From assembly GCF_902506425.1 (NCBI RefSeq), contig NZ_LR732478.1, positions 1-8,942 of the forward strand: DNA of 8,942 nucleotides, written 5' to 3'. A program made the translations under genes and the position numbers. This DNA comes from Novosphingobium sp. 9U. GTDB lineage: Bacteria > Pseudomonadota > Alphaproteobacteria > Sphingomonadales > Sphingomonadaceae. Of this stretch, positions 6,457 to 8,942 are shown piece after piece. How positions within the stretch are numbered: position 1 is the stretch's first letter; each line of letters starts with the position of its first letter. Under the pieces are notes generated by a model. It was not told the origin of the DNA and searched no databases. It saw only the letters and a program-made list of their open reading frames with translations.

Positions 6457-7926
6457 ATGGTAGATCCCTATCCGCATCGCCTCGCCGGCAACACTCTGCG
6501 GCATCTGGAACAGGTCATCGGCGGCTTGAGTGCTGGCGTGATCCTCGTCGACCTTGCCGGCACGATCCTGTGGGCCAATGACGCGGCTCTGGCGATGCAC
6601 GGTGTGAAGGCCATCAGCGAGCTTGGCGCTACTGCGGACGAGTACGCCATGCGGTTCGCGCTAAGCCTGCGCAATGGCAAGAGGCTGGCAAGCAGAGAAT
6701 ACCCCGTAATGCGGGTGCTGGCCGGTGAAAGTGTTCCCGACATGATCGTGGAGGTGACGGCAAGCGGTGCTCCGGAACCCCGTTGGACGCATGAAGTGCG
6801 TGACGTTCTGATGACCGGCGATGACGATGAGCCGGAGTGCCTCGCCTTGGTGATCCAGGACGTTTCGGAGCAATATGAGGCCGAGGAGCGGTTCGAGACC
6901 ATGTTCCAGGCCAACCCGGCGCCGGCTCTGATCATGCGACTGGCCGACCAGCGCTTCTCCCGCGCGAACCGAGGGTTCCTGGAGATGACAGGGCTCGGAC
7001 GCACTGCAGTGGTTGGGCGTAGCTTGTATGAGTTCGACATCTTGAATGGCGCTGAACGGCTTCAGCTTGCCAAGGACCGGCTCGCCGAAGGGAAGACGAT
7101 CCCGCAAATGGAGGCAGAGCTGCCGCTGGCCGGGCGTCATACTAAGCTGGTGATCGTCGCCGGGCAGCCGATTGAGATTGGCGATGACAAGTGCATGCTC
7201 TTCACGTTCGCGGATTTGGAGCCGCGCCGAAAAGCCGAGCGCTCGCTGCGCAACAGCGAGGCCCACTTCGCCGCCTTGTTCCGCATGGCGCCTGTCGCCA
7301 TGGCGCTGACCTCCTGGAAGGACAACCGCACGATGGAGGCCAATGACGCGTTCTGGCGGCTCACCGGCTACTCGGCGACTAACTTCATCGGGCGGTCCGG
7401 TGGTGACCCAGAACTCTGGGCTAATGTCGCTGAACGGAACGCTGCTGAGAAGGAGATCGAGCACGCAGGTGGCGTCCGAAATCGCGACGTGCGCCTGCTT
7501 AACGCGCGCAACCAGCCAGTCGACTGCCTGCTCTCGGCCGAACGTGTCTCTCTGCACGGTGAGGACTGTATCTTGTGGCTGTTTCAGGACATCAGCGCGC
7601 GGCGTGCCAGCGAGCTCGAATTGGCAGACGCAATCGAGGCGGTGATGAAGGATGCGAGTTGGTTCAGCCGCTCGATCATGGATAAGCTGACGGCCCTGAG
7701 AGAGCCGCACGCCGCCGAACCGAAGCCAGAGGTGCTCGATCTCACCCCTCGCGAGCGCGAGGTGCTCGGCCTCATCTGCGAAGGCTTCGACGACAAGGTC
7801 ATTGCGAAACGCCTCGCACTTTCCGGAAACACGGTGCGCAATCATGTCGCCGGCATCTACGGGAAGATTGGTGTCAACCGCCGCGCCGCCGCCATCGCCT
7901 GGGCTCGCGAAAGGAAGCTCACCTAG
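6457..7926 (+). CDS. Triple-PAS LuxR-type transcriptional regulator
   Basis: A 489-residue soluble one-component regulator. Three PAS-like domains are visible. PAS1 (about 17-137) begins at HLEQVIGGLSAGVILVDLAG and ends LVIQDVSEQYEAEERF. PAS2 (145-255) contains PAPALIMRLADQRFSRANRG and ends with a FTFADLEPRRKAERSLR linker. PAS3 (268-381) contains FRMAPVAMALTSWKDN and EANDAFWRLTGYS, ending LWLFQDISARRASELEL. After a short helical linker comes a LuxR/GerE helix-turn-helix (428-489): LTPREREVLGLICEGFDDKV, IAKRLALSGNTVRNHVAGIY, then GKIGVNRRAAA. Conserved Glu435, His463 and Lys470 are present. There is no kinase or receiver domain, so sensing is probably direct, by ligand, redox or light through a PAS pocket. 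No heme- or flavin-specific motif (such as LOV NCRFLQ) is seen. ATG 6457 is the first start after an in-frame stop at 6421; GAGG lies only 2 nt before it, so translation may be weak. It is divergent from the stress operon and 92 bp upstream of the hemerythrin gene. Confidence 0.92.
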   Translation: MVDPYPHRLAGNTLRHLEQVIGGLSAGVILVDLAGTILWANDAALAMHGVKAISELGATADEYAMRFALSLRNGKRLASREYPVMRVLAGESVPDMIVEVTASGAPEPRWTHEVRDVLMTGDDDEPECLALVIQDVSEQYEAEERFETMFQANPAPALIMRLADQRFSRANRGFLEMTGLGRTAVVGRSLYEFDILNGAERLQLAKDRLAEGKTIPQMEAELPLAGRHTKLVIVAGQPIEIGDDKCMLFTFADLEPRRKAERSLRNSEAHFAALFRMAPVAMALTSWKDNRTMEANDAFWRLTGYSATNFIGRSGGDPELWANVAERNAAEKEIEHAGGVRNRDVRLLNARNQPVDCLLSAERVSLHGEDCILWLFQDISARRASELELADAIEAVMKDASWFSRSIMDKLTALREPHAAEPKPEVLDLTPREREVLGLICEGFDDKVIAKRLALSGNTVRNHVAGIYGKIGVNRRAAAIAWARERKLT

Positions 7927-8018
7927 ATAAGGCAAGCAGATCGGCCAGGCACGAGTTGGCCCCCAGATCGTTAGCTAACGGAGAATTGCAGAAAACCGTC
8001 TAACGCGAGGACAGATCC
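7927..8018 (+). promoter_or_regulatory. Leader of hemerythrin gene with 12-bp palindrome
   Basis: The gap between the regulator and the hemerythrin gene contains a perfect 12-bp palindrome, CGTTAGCTAACG, at 7969-7980. LuxR-type proteins usually bind dyad-symmetric DNA, so this is a candidate operator, though it may be chance. A weak 5-bp inverted repeat (7943-7947 with 7957-7961) has no T tract and is not called a terminator. A GAGGA ribosome binding site (8008-8012) precedes the hemerythrin ATG. Confidence 0.35.
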
Positions 8019-8546
8019 ATGACCGAAGCTAAGACTGCTACGAAGGCCAAGAGCAAGAGCGGCTCGAAAACGGCGCGCAAGACGCAACGCGCGGCCGCAA
8101 AGCCCGCCGATGCGATCAAGCTGCTTAAGGACGATCACCGCGAAGTGCAGAAGTGGTTCAAGGACTACGACAAGCTGGAAGACGATACCGCAAAGCAGGA
8201 ACTTGCCGACCGCATCTGCCTGGCTCTGACTATACACACGCAGATAGAGGAGGAGATCTATTATCCCGCCGCGCGAGAGGCGATCGACGACGACGATCTG
8301 CTTGATGAGGCCGAGGTCGAGCATGCCAGTGCCAAGCAGCTTATCGCCGAGATTCAGTCGATGAAGGCGGGCGATCGACTGTTTGACGCAAAGGTCACCG
8401 TGCTGGGCGAGTACGTGAACCACCACGTCGAGGAGGAGGAAGCCGAGATGTTCCCCGAGAGTCGGGACAGCGATCTCGATCTGAAAGCGCTCGGTGTCCA
8501 GCTGGCGGAGCGAAAGGCCGAGCTGATGGCAGAGGCGCAGAAGTAA
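8019..8546 (+). CDS. Hemerythrin HHE-domain protein with Lys/Ala-rich tail
   Basis: A 175-residue protein. Residues 1-29 are a Lys/Ala/Thr-rich disordered tail resembling histone H1-like or AlgP-type tails (TKAKSKSGSKTARKTQRAAA). Residues 30-146 form a hemerythrin-like four-helix bundle. Likely di-iron ligands are His40 (KDDHREV), His73 and Glu77 (TIHTQIEEEIYYP), His102 (EVEHASAKQ), and His136 with Glu140 (YVNHHVEEEEAEMFP). The C-terminal helix (150-175) is charged. Members bind O2, NO or iron, or handle oxidative and nitrosative stress; which applies here cannot be told. The start ATG 8019 has GAGGA 6 nt upstream. It follows the PAS-LuxR gene on the same strand after 92 bp and may be co-regulated, although no promoter could be assigned. 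The basic tail suggests nucleic acid or polyanion association, by inference only. Confidence 0.93.
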   Translation: MTEAKTATKAKSKSGSKTARKTQRAAAKPADAIKLLKDDHREVQKWFKDYDKLEDDTAKQELADRICLALTIHTQIEEEIYYPAAREAIDDDDLLDEAEVEHASAKQLIAEIQSMKAGDRLFDAKVTVLGEYVNHHVEEEEAEMFPESRDSDLDLKALGVQLAERKAELMAEAQK

Positions 8547-8942
8547 TCGCAGCTGGCGTACGGCGACGATCATTGCCTCCATGCGCCGGCCCAGCTCGCG
8601 CCTCGGTGCCCACGGCGTCTAATGAGTCAAATGTAAGTGGAAGAACATCCCATCCTACGCTCCTTCCTCCAGAGGTTCTGGTAAAGCGAACAGGCGCTTC
8701 CCGCTTGCCAGTATGTCCGTCAACCATGGGAATTCAGCGGCGCATGTTTGCGCCTGCGCTCCACGACTTGAGAATTATGTGGCAGCTTTGCCTTATCGGA
8801 CTTGTCTTCGGCTAAGATGAACATGGTGTAATCGCGGGGCGCGCTGCCACACAGCACGATCGGTGCTGATGCAGGTGGTTGTTCCCCGGTATGATGAAGA
8901 ACGGGCTCTCGATTGGTGACCGGGCCCAGCATCAGCGGAGAA
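8547..8942. other. Region after the hemerythrin gene, no convincing gene
   Basis: No gene is firmly supported. A minus-strand frame enters from the window edge (about 8941) and is open to a stop near 8720. Its ATG at 8932 gives MLGPVTNREPVLHHTGEQPP and the frame ends KHAPLNSHG. It has no recognisable motif and could be the end of a gene starting outside the window. A short plus-strand hairpin, GGCGCA-tgtt-TGCGCC (8739-8754), has no T tract. No terminator for the hemerythrin gene was found. Confidence 0.3.

Noticed and set aside
6289..6600. Upstream extension of the short DUF2382 frame
   Set aside because: It runs through the divergent intergenic region and into the regulator gene, and would swallow the candidate promoter; family similarity begins at 6288.
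6661..7935. Long minus-strand open frame of 424 codons
   Set aside because: It lies antisense to the PAS-LuxR gene, whose PAS and HTH motifs are unmistakable; long antisense frames are expected in GC-rich DNA.
8739..8754. Hairpin GGCGCA-tgtt-TGCGCC as terminator of the hemerythrin gene
   Set aside because: The stem is only 6 bp, it has no T tract and lies nearly 200 bp past the stop codon.

Overview
The window looks like chromosomal DNA of a GC-rich alphaproteobacterium, most likely a sphingomonad. This is inferred from the gene families: DUF2382/YsnF-AvaK proteins, an OmpA-domain protein with an N-terminal anchor, a hemerythrin-like protein with a lysine-rich tail, and a PAS-LuxR regulator. 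One promoter also resembles the alphaproteobacterial general-stress (sigma-EcfG) consensus. No tRNA, rRNA, CRISPR array, transposase or phage gene was seen.

Layout. Positions 1-1078 are mostly non-coding or degraded. They contain a clear minus-strand remnant of a spore-photoproduct-lyase-like radical SAM gene (about 155-542), broken by two single-base frameshifts in homopolymers and lacking its 3' half. Next, on the plus strand, is an EamA/DMT permease (1079-2032), then about 500 bp without a convincing gene. From 6288 down to 2533 five minus-strand genes lie head to tail: a short DUF2382 protein, an inner-membrane-anchored OmpA-domain protein (1-nt TGATG overlap), a long DUF2382 protein, a strong hairpin, a multi-TM channel-like protein of the conserved-TM-helix (MS_channel_1st_1) type, and a small lipoprotein (4-nt ATGA overlap). 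Divergent from this block is a 489-aa protein with three PAS-like domains and a LuxR HTH (6457-7926), followed by a hemerythrin HHE protein (8019-8546). The last 400 bp hold no convincing gene.

How the genes may work together. The minus-strand block reads as an envelope and osmotic stress module. It has two proteins of a stress-associated family, a protein that could tether the inner membrane to peptidoglycan, a candidate small-conductance channel, and a coiled-coil lipoprotein whose +2 Asp would keep it in the inner membrane by the E. coli Lol rule. A GGAACG-N16-TGTT element sits 26 bp upstream of the first gene and suggests general-stress control. The divergent PAS-LuxR regulator and the hemerythrin (O2, NO or redox chemistry) may belong to the same physiology, but that link rests on proximity only.
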